Shown: positions 7,156 to 16,310, numbered from the stretch's first letter. The stretch is DNA of 35,385 bases from Janthinobacterium sp. (GCF_009923995.1 NZ_RFSK01000060.1:1-35385); one strand, 5' to 3'. Numbers and translations: made by a program. The notes: a model not told the origin generated them from the sequence alone.

Positions 7156-7234
7156 GGCGAGACTTTACACGGATCTTGTTAAATTCATCTTAGGAATGGC
7201 TTAGGAGCAAGGCGCTCCCCGGCCATCCTGGGTC

Positions 7235-7636
7235 TCAGGGCTGCGGATCGAAGCGCAGCGACGCCGAATTGATGCAATAGCGCAATCCGGTGGGCGGCGG
7301 GCCGTCCGGGAAAACGTGGCCCAAATGGGCGTCGCAGACGGCGCAGACGATTTCCGTGCGCACCATGCCATGGCTGCGGTCGACGATTTCCGTGACATTC
7401 GCCGGGTCGAGCGCCTGGAAGTAGCTGGGCCAGCCGCAGCCCGAGTCGAACTTCGCGTCGGACGCGAACAATGGCGTGTTGCAGCAGACGCAGGTGTAGA
7501 TGCCGTGTTCATGGTGGTCCCAGAACTTGCCCGTGAAGGCCCGTTCCGTGGCCGCATGGCGCGTCACTTCATATTGCATGGAATCGAGCATGGCGCGCCA
7601 TTCGGCGTCCGTTTTCTTGACTTTATTCGTGGTCAT
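7235..7636 (-). CDS. msrB: Peptide-methionine (R)-S-oxide reductase MsrB
   Basis: This 133-residue enzyme reduces methionine-R-sulfoxide in proteins. Two CxxC zinc pairs are present (Cys49/Cys52 in CVCC and Cys98/Cys101 in CAVC). The catalytic cysteine is Cys121 in RYCINSASL, and Cys67 in SGCGWPSYF is the probable resolving cysteine. The [18 protein letters not shown] region is diagnostic. There is no signal peptide, so it is cytosolic. Its ribosome site TAAGGAG contains the stop codon of selO, only 9 bp upstream, so the two are very likely translated from one message. yciB follows after 79 bp. Confidence 0.96.
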   Translation of the reverse strand: MTTNKVKKTDAEWRAMLDSMQYEVTRHAATERAFTGKFWDHHEHGIYTCVCCNTPLFASDAKFDSGCGWPSYFQALDPANVTEIVDRSHGMVRTEIVCAVCDAHLGHVFPDGPPPTGLRYCINSASLRFDPQP

Positions 7637-7645
7637 AATGACTCC

Positions 7646-9124
7646 TTAGGATGAGCAGCTGACTTCAAGGTGGCTGGCCCAGTCGGGCGGCAGGGCCGCA
7701 TAGTGCTGGTGTTCGGGCTGTTCGTCAAATGGCTTTTGCAGTATGTCCAGCAATTTCGCCACTTCCGTGTAGTCCTGCTGCTGGGCTTTCTCGATGGCCA
7801 CTTGCGCCAGGTAGTTGCGCAGCACGTATTTCGGGTTGACCCCGTTCATGGCCGCTTGCCGCTCGGCATCGATACTGTCTTCCTGCCGCAGGCGCGCGCG
7901 GTAGGCGGCGGCCCACGCATCGAAGGCGGGGCGGTCGATGAACATGTCGCGCAGCACCGTATCGCCTGCCGGAGCGGCCACCTGCAGGGTCGACAGGGTG
8001 CGGAAGAAGTTGGTGAAATCCACGTGATTGGCTTGCATCAGCGCAAACATGCTGTCGAACAGGGCCGTGTCGTCGTCCCGGCTCGTCTGCAGGCCCAGCT
8101 TGGCGCGCAGCAAGGCGTTCATCTTCGCGGCAAACGCGGGCTGGTAGCTGTCCAGCGCCGCCTGCGCCTGTTCCACTTCGCCGATCAGCGGCAGCAGGGC
8201 CTGGCCCAGCGCGTAGCAGTTCCAGTGGCCCACCTGCGGCTGGTTGGCGTAGGAATAGCGGCCCTGCTGGTCCGTGTGGTTGCAGATATGCTCCGCGTCG
8301 AACGCTTCCATGAAGCCGAAGGGGCCGTAATCGAGGGTCAGGCCGAGGATGGACATATTGTCCGTATTCATCACGCCATGCATGAAGCCGACGGCTTGCC
8401 ACTGAGCCATCAGCTCGGCCGTGCGCACGCACACCTCGGCCAGCAAGGCCTGGTAGGGATTTGCTGCGGCGCGCAAATGCGCATAGAAACCGTCGATGAC
8501 GTAGTCGGCGAGGATTTTCAGCTCGTCCGGCTTCTTGCGGTAAAACCAGTGTTCGAAGGAACCGAAGCGTACGAAGCTGGGCGCCATGCGCGTGACGACG
8601 GCCGCCGTTTCCACCGTTTCGCGCATGATGCCTTGCTGCGAGCCCATGATGGACAGCGCACGCGAGGTGGGAATGCCCAGGGCCGCCATGGCTTCCGAGC
8701 ACAGGAATTCGCGGATGGACGAGCGCAGCACGGCGCGTCCGTCGCCCATGCGCGAATACGGCGTGGCGCCGGCGCCTTTCAGCTGCAGCTCCATCGGGCC
8801 ATCGTCAGTGGCGATATCGCCCAGCAGGATGGCGCGGCCATCGCCCAGCTGTCCGGCCCAGACGCCGAACTGGTGGCCCGAATACACGGCCGACAGGGGC
8901 TGCGAGCGCGCGGCCACCGTATTGCCGCTCAGCAGCTCAACGTAATCCGGCTCGGCCAGGCGCGCCGCATCGAGGCCCACGAGGCGCGCTGCCGGCGCGC
9001 TGGCGGCGACAAAATAGGGCGCGGGCAGGGGCGTGGGCATCAGGCGCGTATAGAACGCGGGCGGCAAGGCCGCAAAGGCGTTATCCAGTGGTAAGGTATG
9101 AGCGGTGATGGCGATTCCATTCAA
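7646..9124 (-). CDS. selO: Protein adenylyltransferase SelO (YdiU)
   Basis: This protein of about 492 residues is a SelO-type pseudokinase that transfers AMP from ATP to serine, threonine or tyrosine of target proteins, including redox proteins. Seen are [54 protein letters not shown] and [24 protein letters not shown], all core SelO motifs. The C terminus reads EVSCSS; the cysteine three from the end occupies the position of selenocysteine in mitochondrial SelO. The start is uncertain: the nearest in-frame initiator giving a normal length is TTG at 9124 without a good ribosome site, while a GTG at 9304 would add 60 residues unlike the family. It is coupled to msrB. Confidence 0.9.
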   Translation of the reverse strand: MNGIAITAHTLPLDNAFAALPPAFYTRLMPTPLPAPYFVAASAPAARLVGLDAARLAEPDYVELLSGNTVAARSQPLSAVYSGHQFGVWAGQLGDGRAILLGDIATDDGPMELQLKGAGATPYSRMGDGRAVLRSSIREFLCSEAMAALGIPTSRALSIMGSQQGIMRETVETAAVVTRMAPSFVRFGSFEHWFYRKKPDELKILADYVIDGFYAHLRAAANPYQALLAEVCVRTAELMAQWQAVGFMHGVMNTDNMSILGLTLDYGPFGFMEAFDAEHICNHTDQQGRYSYANQPQVGHWNCYALGQALLPLIGEVEQAQAALDSYQPAFAAKMNALLRAKLGLQTSRDDDTALFDSMFALMQANHVDFTNFFRTLSTLQVAAPAGDTVLRDMFIDRPAFDAWAAAYRARLRQEDSIDAERQAAMNGVNPKYVLRNYLAQVAIEKAQQQDYTEVAKLLDILQKPFDEQPEHQHYAALPPDWASHLEVSCSS

Positions 9125-9296
9125 TAAGAGGTGCTGGCAGGAAAGGGAAGACAAGCGCCAGCCAAAATGCGATTTTACCGCACGGCGCCAGGGCGCGTGG
9201 CGGGCGCCTTCGGGCCCGCCGTGGCAGGCGCGGAGGGGATGCAAAACGGAATGGAAAATTCCATGCTGCACCGCAATATCGAAATGCGTTGACGAT

Positions 9297-9316
9297 TTCC
9301 GCACGACCGTACGAAA
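9297..9316. promoter_or_regulatory. Candidate fatty-acid regulon operator (site A)
   Basis: The imperfect palindrome TTCCGCACGACCGTACGAAA has core ACGACCGT with outer matches TT/AA and CG/CG. It lies about 60 bp upstream of the acyl-CoA ligase start. Related palindromes lie upstream of the FadB-like gene and the thiolase gene. The core type ACGNNCGT fits a TetR-family repressor. No convincing -35/-10 pair was found here. Confidence 0.5.
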
Positions 9317-9372
9317 CTAGGAAAAACCTGTCCATTCCAACAATAACCGAGCATTTATTTCCAGGAGACACG

Positions 9373-11022
9373 ATGGCATTTCCCTTGAGTCCAGTGATGG
9401 GGCAGATGATGAACCAGCCCCTGCTGATTTCCACCATTATCGAGTTTGCGGCGCGTCATTACGGGGGCAGCGAAATTATTTCGCGGCGGGTGGAGGGCGA
9501 CATGCACCGCTACACCTACCGCGACTGCCACCAGCGCGCGCGGCGCCTGGCCAATGCCTTGCACGGCCTCGGCGTGGGCATGGGCGACAGGGTCGCCACG
9601 CTGGCCTGGAACGGCTACCGCCACCTGGAAGCATACTATGCCGTGTCCGGCTCGGGCGCCGTGCTGCACACCATCAACCCGCGCCTGTTCCCCGACCAGA
9701 TCGCCTACATCTCGAACCATGCGGAAGACCAGGTCCTGTTGTTCGACCTGACCTTCCTGCCCGTGGTGGAGAAGATTGCCGCCGACTGCACCTTCGTCCG
9801 CCACTTCGTGCTGATGTGCGACCGCGACCGCATGCCCGCCAGCAGCAGCATCCCCGACCTGCTGTGCTATGAAGACTTGATCGCCACGCATTCGGACGAC
9901 TACAGCTGGCCCGTGTTCGATGAAAACGCGGCCGCCACCCTGTGCTACACCTCGGGCACGACGGGCAACCCCAAGGGCGCCCTGTATTCGCACCGTTCCA
10001 CCGTGCTGCACGCGTATGCGTCCGCCATGCCCAGCGCCCTGAACGTGCGCGCTTCCGACACGGTGCTGCCCGTCGTGCCCATGTTCCACGTGAATGCCTG
10101 GGGCTTGCCGTATTCCGTGCCCCTGTCCGGCGCGCGCATGGTGTTTCCCGGCGCGGCGCTGGACGGCAAGTCGCTGTACGAGCTGTTCGAGGCGGAAAAA
10201 GTGACCTTCTCGGCCGGCGTGCCCACCGTGTGGCTGGGCCTGCTGAACCATGCCTTGCAGAATAATTTGAAGTTTTCCACCTTCCGCCGCACGGTGATCG
10301 GCGGCGCCGCCTGTCCGCCGGCCATGATGGATACCCTGATCGACCAGTTCGGCGTGGAAGTCATCCATGCCTGGGGCATGACGGAAATGTCGCCGCTGGG
10401 CACGACGGGCGGCCTGCAGACGCGGCACCTGGACTTGCCGCAGGAGGCGCAGCGCAAGATCCTGCAGAAGCAGGGCCATGCCATCTATGGCGTGGACATG
10501 AAGATCGTCGACGACGAGGGCAAGGAATTGCCGTGGGATGGCGTCAGCTACGGCCATCTGCTGGTAAAAGGGCCGTGGATCATTTCCTCGTATTACAAGA
10601 ACGAGGGCGGCGACGTGCTGCAGGATGGCTGGTTCCCCACGGGCGACGTGGCCACCATCGATGCGGACGGCTACATGCAGATCACGGACCGCAGCAAGGA
10701 CGTGATCAAGTCGGGCGGCGAGTGGATCGGCACCATCGACCTGGAAAACCTGGCCATGGCCCATCCGGCCGTGCTGCAGGCGGCCTGCATCGGCGTATTC
10801 CACCCGAAATGGGATGAGCGTCCCGTGCTCGTCGTGGTGCTGCGTCCCGGCATGACGGTCACGCGCGACGCCTTGCTGCAGTTTTTTGAAGGCAAGATCG
10901 CCAAGTGGTGGACGCCGGACGACGTGCTGTTCATCGACGCCCTGCCCATGGGCGCGACGGGCAAGATCCAGAAGAACAAGCTGCGCGAGCAGTTCAAGGG
11001 GCACCGGCTGCCGGGCATGTGA
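9373..11022 (+). CDS. Medium/long-chain acyl-CoA synthetase (AMP-forming)
   Basis: This 549-residue ANL-superfamily ligase activates a fatty acid to acyl-CoA via an acyl-adenylate. Motifs in order: P-loop-like YTSGTTGNPKGALYSH (about 194-209), VPMFHVNAWG, the AMP-binding AWGMTEMSPLG (about 336-346), GWFPTGDVATID and the hinge DRSKDVIKSGGEWIG (about 450-464). The C-terminal catalytic lysine lies in GATGKIQKNKLRE. It most resembles the FadD3/AlkK-like group acting on medium to long chains. The ATG at 9373 has CAGGAG upstream. No membrane segment was seen. Its upstream palindrome links it to the FadB-like and thiolase genes. The chain-length preference cannot be read from the sequence. Confidence 0.92.
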   Translation: MAFPLSPVMGQMMNQPLLISTIIEFAARHYGGSEIISRRVEGDMHRYTYRDCHQRARRLANALHGLGVGMGDRVATLAWNGYRHLEAYYAVSGSGAVLHTINPRLFPDQIAYISNHAEDQVLLFDLTFLPVVEKIAADCTFVRHFVLMCDRDRMPASSSIPDLLCYEDLIATHSDDYSWPVFDENAAATLCYTSGTTGNPKGALYSHRSTVLHAYASAMPSALNVRASDTVLPVVPMFHVNAWGLPYSVPLSGARMVFPGAALDGKSLYELFEAEKVTFSAGVPTVWLGLLNHALQNNLKFSTFRRTVIGGAACPPAMMDTLIDQFGVEVIHAWGMTEMSPLGTTGGLQTRHLDLPQEAQRKILQKQGHAIYGVDMKIVDDEGKELPWDGVSYGHLLVKGPWIISSYYKNEGGDVLQDGWFPTGDVATIDADGYMQITDRSKDVIKSGGEWIGTIDLENLAMAHPAVLQAACIGVFHPKWDERPVLVVVLRPGMTVTRDALLQFFEGKIAKWWTPDDVLFIDALPMGATGKIQKNKLREQFKGHRLPGM

Positions 11023-11074
11023 TGCCGCAGCGCGCCGGCTTGACCTGAAGCAAGGGCCGGGGCGGCCCATCAGC

Positions 11075-11122
11075 TAACCCCGCAGCAAGGGCTGGGGTCG
11101 GACCCTCAGGGTCCGACCCCGG
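11075..11122. repeat. Dispersed GGGGTC hairpin element (copy 1), likely bidirectional terminator
   Basis: GGGGTCGGACCC-TCA-GGGTCCGACCCC is a perfect 12-bp stem (11094-11120), followed by GGTATTTTTA. On the left it is preceded by TAACCCCGCAGCAAGGGCT, a flank also present, inverted, next to the copy at 18776-18824. It lies between the convergent acyl-CoA ligase and chemosensory operon and can terminate both. The same stem type occurs at three other sites in this window, so it is a repeat family that doubles as a terminator. Confidence 0.75.
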
Positions 11123-11156
11123 TATTTTTATGCCCTCGGGTTTGCCATAAGAAATG

Positions 11157-12683
11157 CTAGGCCGCCTGCGGCAGCGCCGACCCCAGCTTTTCCAGCAGAT
11201 GATCGCACTGGAAGACGGACAGGGTCTGGCGCTTGTCGTCCGTGCCGATGTCGATCATTTCATCCATTTCGCTGCGCAGGTCGTCGTGTTCGCCCGTGCG
11301 GATGAGTTGCGGCGCCGCAAAGCGCTGGCTGTCGGAAATGGTCATGATGTTGTCGACATGGTCGACGAGGAAGCCATAGCGCTCGTCGCCCCGTTCCACG
11401 ATCAAAATCTTGCCCGCGCTGCTGTCCGCCAGCGGCGCCATGGCGTACAGCTGGCGCAAATCGATGATGCTGATCATCTGCTGGCGCAGGTTGAGCATGC
11501 CGCGCATGCAGGCCGGCATGCCGGGCGGCGTCGTGATGGCGCCGCCGAAGTCGATGATTTCGCGCACCTGGCCGATTTCCACGGCGAACTGGGTTTCCAC
11601 CGTGAACGTGATGTAGACGCGGCGCTGCGCCTTGCGCGTGGCGGCCGTGGCCGTGTCCGTGTCACTGGGGTAGAGGCGCGCGTGGCCGTCGCGCATCTCG
11701 ACGATTTCCGCCTGCGACAGGATTTCCTTGTGATCGAGGAAAATGATGTCGCCCAGGCCTTCTTTCGTGATGCAGCCGGCGAACATGGCGGCGCGCGCCT
11801 TGCTCAGCAGGGGAATCGGCAGCACCTCGTCGCCAAAGAAATGCACGATGCTGTCGACGGAATCGACGAGAAAGCCGATGGTCGTCTCGTCCAGGCGCAC
11901 GACGATGATGCGCTGCTCCGGCGTGGCGGCCTTGCCGGGCTCTGCCGCCTGCAGCAGGGCGCCGAAATCCACGACGGCCACCTGGCTGCCGCGGAAATGC
12001 ATGCGTCCCAGGCACAGTTCGCTGTTCAGGATGGAACTGTGCAGCTCCGGCACCTTGATGATTTCCTGGATGGCCAGCATTTCGAAGGCAAACGTGGCGC
12101 CGGCCGCATGGAAGCTGACGCACTGGCGCCGCTCGCTTTGCGCGTGGTAGCGGGCCGTGCTGTGCTTGGCGCCGCTGGCCTGCAGGGCCAGCACGTGGGG
12201 CACGTTCTCGATGCGCAGCAGGGTGTGCGGGTCGAGGATCTGCAGCAGGCGCGTACCGCCAGCGTGCAGGATGGTGCCGGCGATGACGGCGTGGGCGTCG
12301 CCGGCCGCATATTGCAGGGCGCTGCGCGCGCTGGCGGGCACGCGCAGGATTTCGCCCGTGTCCTGGAAGACGATGCCGATCAGCACGTGCTGGAAGTCGA
12401 GGATGGCGATCTTGTCCGTGTCCACGGCGCGGGGCGCGTCGGCGCGGAACAGCCGGCCCAGGTTGACGACGGGAATGATGCTGCCGCGCAAGGTGAACAT
12501 GCCTTCCAGGTAGGCCGGCGACAGGGGCAGGGCGGTCACTTTCGCGGGATAGTTGACCACCTCGCGGATGCAGCTGGCGGGCAGGGCGAATTCATCGCCG
12601 CCCAGCAGGAAGGAGCCGAACAGTTCCGTGGCCCCGTCGCCCGCTTCCCGGGTGCGCAATCCGTCCGCTTCATGCATGTCCAT
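11157..12683 (-). CDS. Chemotaxis coupling protein with three CheW domains
   Basis: This 508-residue protein is made of three consecutive CheW-like domains (about 20-165, 185-335 and 350-500). Each repeats the pattern of an FxL/E-FALPAxxIREVV strand, a MRGxxxPVVNLGxLF-type segment and a GILVDxV-type segment: GMFTLRGSIIPVVNLGRLF, GRMHFRGSQVAVVDFGALL and GMLNLRQQMISIIDLRQLY. CheW domains bridge receptors and the CheA kinase in cytoplasmic arrays. Three in one chain could cross-link receptor trimers. There is no receiver domain, so it is not CheV. The ATG at 12683 has AAGGAAGG upstream and overlaps the cheD end by 14 bp. It is the last gene of the operon and ends at the dispersed hairpin. Confidence 0.9.
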   Translation of the reverse strand: MDMHEADGLRTREAGDGATELFGSFLLGGDEFALPASCIREVVNYPAKVTALPLSPAYLEGMFTLRGSIIPVVNLGRLFRADAPRAVDTDKIAILDFQHVLIGIVFQDTGEILRVPASARSALQYAAGDAHAVIAGTILHAGGTRLLQILDPHTLLRIENVPHVLALQASGAKHSTARYHAQSERRQCVSFHAAGATFAFEMLAIQEIIKVPELHSSILNSELCLGRMHFRGSQVAVVDFGALLQAAEPGKAATPEQRIIVVRLDETTIGFLVDSVDSIVHFFGDEVLPIPLLSKARAAMFAGCITKEGLGDIIFLDHKEILSQAEIVEMRDGHARLYPSDTDTATAATRKAQRRVYITFTVETQFAVEIGQVREIIDFGGAITTPPGMPACMRGMLNLRQQMISIIDLRQLYAMAPLADSSAGKILIVERGDERYGFLVDHVDNIMTISDSQRFAAPQLIRTGEHDDLRSEMDEMIDIGTDDKRQTLSVFQCDHLLEKLGSALPQAA

Positions 12684-13212
12684 AGGCGCCTTCCTTGCGT
12701 GGGATCAATACGGGGGGCGCCACCACCACGTCCGTGACGGCGTAGCTGTGGCGGGCGCAATCGATCAGCAGCTGGCGCCCGTGGCGCCCGCCCAGCGCGC
12801 AGAAACTCACGGCCAGGCCGCACTGTTCCAGGTATTTTTGCGCCGCCTCCACGTTTTGCCGGCCCACCTGCAAGCGTCCGTTGCGCGGGCCGAACATGCT
12901 GGCGCCGCCGGCCAGCACCACTTCGATGTCGCCGTAATCGGCCTGGCGCACGCCCATCAGGCGCAGCAGCGAAGGCACGGCCTGGCTGACGTAGCGCGCA
13001 TTCGGCGCGCCCGGGGCGCTGCCGGCGCCGGGCGCTTCCGGCAGCAGGCAGTGAGCCAGGCCGCAGCAATGGCCTTTTTTCCACAGAAAGCCGATGCCGA
13101 TGCAGGAGCCCAGCAGGGCCTGCAGCTGTTCGCCGTGGCTGCCCACGCTGAGCTGGCCCATGCCGACCAGATGCAGGGGCGGCGCCTCTGCCGGAGTGTG
13201 CGTGTGGATCAT
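12670..13212 (-). CDS. cheD: Chemoreceptor glutamine deamidase CheD
   Basis: This 180-residue protein matches CheD, which deamidates specific receptor glutamines and adjusts receptor output. Seen are LLGSCIGIGF with catalytic Cys37, GLAHCLLP with His54, ARYVSQAVPSLLRLM, VVLAGGASMF and GRQNVEAAQKYLEQCGL. The third catalytic residue of Thermotoga CheD is a threonine six residues before the cysteine; here that position is Gln31 and the next is Ala32, so the triad appears altered. Its start overlaps the cheR stop as ATGA, and its end overlaps the CheW-like gene by 14 bp. A 20-residue insertion rich in Gly, Ala and Pro follows the histidine. Confidence 0.88.
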   Translation of the reverse strand: MIHTHTPAEAPPLHLVGMGQLSVGSHGEQLQALLGSCIGIGFLWKKGHCCGLAHCLLPEAPGAGSAPGAPNARYVSQAVPSLLRLMGVRQADYGDIEVVLAGGASMFGPRNGRLQVGRQNVEAAQKYLEQCGLAVSFCALGGRHGRQLLIDCARHSYAVTDVVVAPPVLIPRKEGAYGHA

Positions 13213-14033
13213 GCCAGTCCCGCCTTATAAATCATGGGAAATTCGAATTGATAGCCGGTGCCCAGGCGGGCGATGGTTTCCGATTCGCCCAGGATCAGCC
13301 GTCCCTCGTCCTTCAGGCTCAGGCGTGCCTGGCGCAGCACGGTTTCCTGGTGCTCCGCATCGAAGTAAATGAGCACGTTGCGCAGGAAGACGAGGTCGAA
13401 CTGCTGGGCCGGGCGCAGCGCCTCGAGCAGGTTGTGCTGGGCAAAGCTGACGTGCTGGCGCAGTTCATCGTTGACCTTCACGCCATACGGCGAAGGCGTG
13501 AAATAGGTACGCAGCAAGTCCGGGTGCGACAGGCGGATGCGCTCGACGGAACGGCCGCTGTACTGGCCGGCCCGCGCGGCGCCCAGGATTTGCTGCGAAA
13601 TGTCGCTGGCCAGGATCTGGTAGCGGAAGGCGGGCGCCTGCAGCTTGAACTGCTCGCACAGCATGGCGATCGAATACAGCTCCTCGCCGCTGGCGGCCGC
13701 CGCCGACCACACCTTCAGGCAGCCGCCCGGATGGGCGCGGGCCCAGGCGGGCAGGTAGCGGTCGCGAAAGTAATCCCAGACCTGCGGCGTGCGGAAGAAC
13801 AGGGTGTCGTTGGTGGTCACGAGGTCGATGAAATGCGACACCTCGTCGCGGTCGCTGGCCACCCGGTCCAGGTAAGCCTGGTAGCTGTGCAGGGACAGCG
13901 CCTGCAGCCGGGGCTGCAAACGCCGTTCCAGCAGCACGCTCTTGCGCGGCGTCATGGCGATGCCCGTATGCTGGCGCACCAGCGCGATCAGGGTCGTCAG
14001 CACCTCGGGCGTCAGGGTCGCCGCGTGGCTCAT
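13209..14033 (-). CDS. cheR: Chemotaxis protein methyltransferase CheR
   Basis: This 274-residue S-adenosylmethionine-dependent enzyme methylates receptor glutamates. The N-terminal helical domain contains LVTTNDTLFFR (about 73-83). The SAM-binding motif is KVWSAAAASGEELYSIAML (about 106-124), followed by ASDIS (motif II), FDLVFLRNVLIYFD (about 217-230) and the late GRLILGESETI. The usual SGEEPYS proline is Leu here, a mild change. No tetratricopeptide extension is present. It starts 3 bp after the chemoreceptor stop and overlaps cheD as ATGA, so all four genes are almost certainly one message. Confidence 0.93.
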   Translation of the reverse strand: MSHAATLTPEVLTTLIALVRQHTGIAMTPRKSVLLERRLQPRLQALSLHSYQAYLDRVASDRDEVSHFIDLVTTNDTLFFRTPQVWDYFRDRYLPAWARAHPGGCLKVWSAAAASGEELYSIAMLCEQFKLQAPAFRYQILASDISQQILGAARAGQYSGRSVERIRLSHPDLLRTYFTPSPYGVKVNDELRQHVSFAQHNLLEALRPAQQFDLVFLRNVLIYFDAEHQETVLRQARLSLKDEGRLILGESETIARLGTGYQFEFPMIYKAGLA

Positions 14034-14036
14034 GGC

Positions 14037-16100
14037 CTACACCACGAAGCCGGAGACGGTCTTGTTCAGGCTGCCCGCGCGCTCGTTCAGGCTATCCGTG
14101 GAGCGGGCGATGCTGTCGCAGTTGGCGGCCGATTTTTCCGTTTCCTCGGCGATGTACTGGATCGCCGTGGACACTTCGCGCGCCGTCAGCAGCTGTTCGT
14201 TGGCCGCCTTCGAGATATCCGAGATGGCCAGCGTGGTTTTCGCCACGCCCGAGACGATCTTGTCGAAGGCGTCGCTGGCCTGGCGCGAAATCTCGCTGCC
14301 CGTGGAGACGCGCTTGACGGATTCGTTGATCAGCTTGGAAATCTCTTTTGTTGCCTGCGAGGAACGTTCGGCCAGCTTGCGCACCTCGTCGGCGACGACG
14401 GAAAAGCCCAGGCCGTGTTCGCCCGCGCGGGCCGCTTCGATGGCCGCGTTGAAGGCCAGCATATTCGTCTGGTTGGCGATCTCGCTGATGACCTTGACGA
14501 TTTCGCCGATGTCTTCCGACGAGCGGTTGATCAGGTCCATGGCCTCGATGGACTTGGCGACGGCGCGCGCGCCCGCTTCCGCCTCCTGCTGCGTGGCTTT
14601 CGCCAGGTAGTCGGCATTCGAGGTGTTTTCCGCGATGGAATTGATGGAAAAGGTCAGGCCGTCGATGGAGGCGTTCATTTCCTCCACCGTGGCGCCCAGC
14701 GCCTGCGTGCCCACGGCCACGCCCGTGGCCCGCTCGGCGATCGTGTGCGAGGCGTCGGCAAAGCCGTTCGCCGCCGCCACCACGTCGCCGATCACGCCGC
14801 GCAGGTCGATGATCATCTTGCTGATGCCGCCGGCCAGCAGGTCGATCGGCTCGTCGCCTTCGGGCACGATATTGCACGTCAAATCGCCTTGCGCCGCGCG
14901 CGCCACCGATTCGAGCAGGGCATTGACCTTGCGGCTGTCGCTGGCCGCCTTGGCCTGGATGCTGTTTTCCAGGTTCACCTGCTCGCTGATGTCGATGGCG
15001 AACTTGACCACCTTGTACGGCTTGCCGTTCAGGTCCATGATGGGGTTGTAGGTGGCCTGTATCCACACCACCTTGCCGTGGTTGCCCAGGCGCTTGTAGC
15101 GGCCCGCGTCGAATTCGCCCCGGTTCAGCTTTTGCCAGAATTTCTTGTACTCGGCGCTGCTGGCATAGTCCGGTTCGCAAAACATGCGGTGGTGCTCGCC
15201 CTTGATATCGCTTAAGTCATAGCCCATGACGGCGAGGAAATTGTCGTTCGCGTCCAGCACATTGCCCTGCATGTCGAACTCGATCACGGCCTGCGCCTTG
15301 CCGATGGCGCTCACCTTGCCCTCGTACTCGGCATTGCGTTTCTTCATGGCCGTGACGTCGCTGGCGAACTTGACCACCTTGAAGGGCCGTCCCTCCGCAT
15401 CGAAGATGGGATTGTAGGTGGCGTTGAGCCAGATTTCGCGGCCATCCTTCGTCACGCGCTTGTATTCGCCCGCGTCGAACTCGCCCCTGGCCAGCTTTTG
15501 CCAGAACTGCGCGTATTCCTCGCTCTTGGCATACTCGGGTTCGCAGAACATGCGGTGGTGCTTGCCTTCGATTTCTTCCAGCGTGTAGCCGACGGACTTG
15601 AGGAAGTTGTCGTTGGCGCGGATGACGGTGCCGTCGAGGCGGAACTCGATGACGGCCTGCGCCTTGCTGATGGCGTCGATCTTGCCCTCGTAATCTGCAT
15701 TGCGGCGCTTGCTGGCCGTGATGTCGGTGGCGAACTTGATGACCTTGTATGGCTTGCCGTCCGCGTCGAGGATGGGATTATAGGAAGCGTTGATCCACAC
15801 TTCGCGGCCATCCTTGGCCAGGCGCTTGTATTCGCCATGGTCGAACTCGCCGCGCGCCAGCTTGGCCCAGAAGTCGCGGTATTCGGCCGTTTTCACATAC
15901 TCGGGGTCGCAAAACATGGCGTGGTGCTTGCCTTGCACTTCGGCCAGTGAATAGCCGAGTACGTTCAGGAAATTGTCGTTCGCATGCAGGATGGTGCCGT
16001 CGAGCTCGAATTCGATCACGGCCTGGACACGGTTCAATGCAGTATTTATCGCTTGTAAGTCCAGATCTTGCGAAAGGCTGACATGGCTGGCTGCGTCCAT
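14037..16100 (-). CDS. Soluble methyl-accepting chemoreceptor with three PAS domains
   Basis: This 687-residue receptor has no signal peptide or membrane segment, so it is cytoplasmic. Three closely similar PAS/PAC units lie at about 24-130, 146-252 and 268-374. Each has AQAVIEF at its start, a (K/E)HHxMFCxPxY block, GE(F)..G.YKR and a closing KVxKFAxDI. Unit spacing is about 122 residues. A signalling domain follows (about 430-687) with the hairpin tip [20 protein letters not shown] (shown as key residues) and [18 protein letters not shown]. There is no C-terminal NWETF-type tether. The design resembles BdlA/Aer2-like redox or oxygen sensors. The ATG at 16100 (AAGGAAAT upstream) was chosen over a longer frame that lacks domain sequence. 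It leads a four-gene chemosensory operon. Confidence 0.93.
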   Translation of the reverse strand: MDAASHVSLSQDLDLQAINTALNRVQAVIEFELDGTILHANDNFLNVLGYSLAEVQGKHHAMFCDPEYVKTAEYRDFWAKLARGEFDHGEYKRLAKDGREVWINASYNPILDADGKPYKVIKFATDITASKRRNADYEGKIDAISKAQAVIEFRLDGTVIRANDNFLKSVGYTLEEIEGKHHRMFCEPEYAKSEEYAQFWQKLARGEFDAGEYKRVTKDGREIWLNATYNPIFDAEGRPFKVVKFASDVTAMKKRNAEYEGKVSAIGKAQAVIEFDMQGNVLDANDNFLAVMGYDLSDIKGEHHRMFCEPDYASSAEYKKFWQKLNRGEFDAGRYKRLGNHGKVVWIQATYNPIMDLNGKPYKVVKFAIDISEQVNLENSIQAKAASDSRKVNALLESVARAAQGDLTCNIVPEGDEPIDLLAGGISKMIIDLRGVIGDVVAAANGFADASHTIAERATGVAVGTQALGATVEEMNASIDGLTFSINSIAENTSNADYLAKATQQEAEAGARAVAKSIEAMDLINRSSEDIGEIVKVISEIANQTNMLAFNAAIEAARAGEHGLGFSVVADEVRKLAERSSQATKEISKLINESVKRVSTGSEISRQASDAFDKIVSGVAKTTLAISDISKAANEQLLTAREVSTAIQYIAEETEKSAANCDSIARSTDSLNERAGSLNKTVSGFVV

Positions 16101-16268
16101 AAGATTTCCTTCAGTGTGAGTCGAGGAATGGGTGGCGCTAATAAACTGATAATGACATGGCACGGCTACATAATGACAATGGCATGACGCGGCGTGATAA
16201 TCGGTGAGAATCTGTGCCGGCGAAAATCTGCGTGATAAATCGCAGGCCATATCCGGCCACCGCTGCTG

Positions 16269-16277
16269 CCTATAATA
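16269..16277 (-). promoter_or_regulatory. Candidate -10 of the chemosensory operon promoter
   Basis: On the minus strand TATTATAGG contains TATTAT (5 of 6 to TATAAT) overlapping TATAGG. With TATAGG as the -10, the start site would be near 16262, which puts the FNR-type box centre at -41.5, the class II activator position. With TATTAT the centre would be at -38.5. The leader to the ATG would be about 160 bases. There is no good -35, as expected for an activator-dependent promoter. Confidence 0.45.
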
Positions 16278-16296
16278 TTAAATCAATTGCAGAGTA

Positions 16297-16310
16297 TTGA
16301 TTTGAATCAA
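16297..16310. promoter_or_regulatory. Perfect FNR/Anr-type binding site
   Basis: TTGAT-TTGA-ATCAA matches the FNR family consensus TTGATNNNNATCAA at all ten positions. It sits inside a longer palindrome ATTGATTTGAATCAAT. It lies about 200 bp upstream of the chemoreceptor gene and is positioned to activate it. Low-oxygen induction of this operon is the expected consequence, not something the sequence proves. Confidence 0.75.

Noticed and set aside
7670..9094. Plus-strand open frame of 474 codons
   Set aside because: It is the mirror of selO; it is rich in His, Gln and Arg with no recognisable fold.
11154..12737. Plus-strand open frame of 527 codons
   Set aside because: It mirrors the triple-CheW gene; the CheW motifs on the minus strand explain the sequence.
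13248..15215. Plus-strand open frame of 655 codons
   Set aside because: It spans the antisense of cheR and the chemoreceptor across their boundary, and has no motif or ribosome site.
16180..16220. Flagellar sigma-28 promoter for the chemoreceptor (ACCGATTATC on the minus strand)
   Set aside because: The -10-like match is partial and no TAAA element lies about 15 bp upstream.
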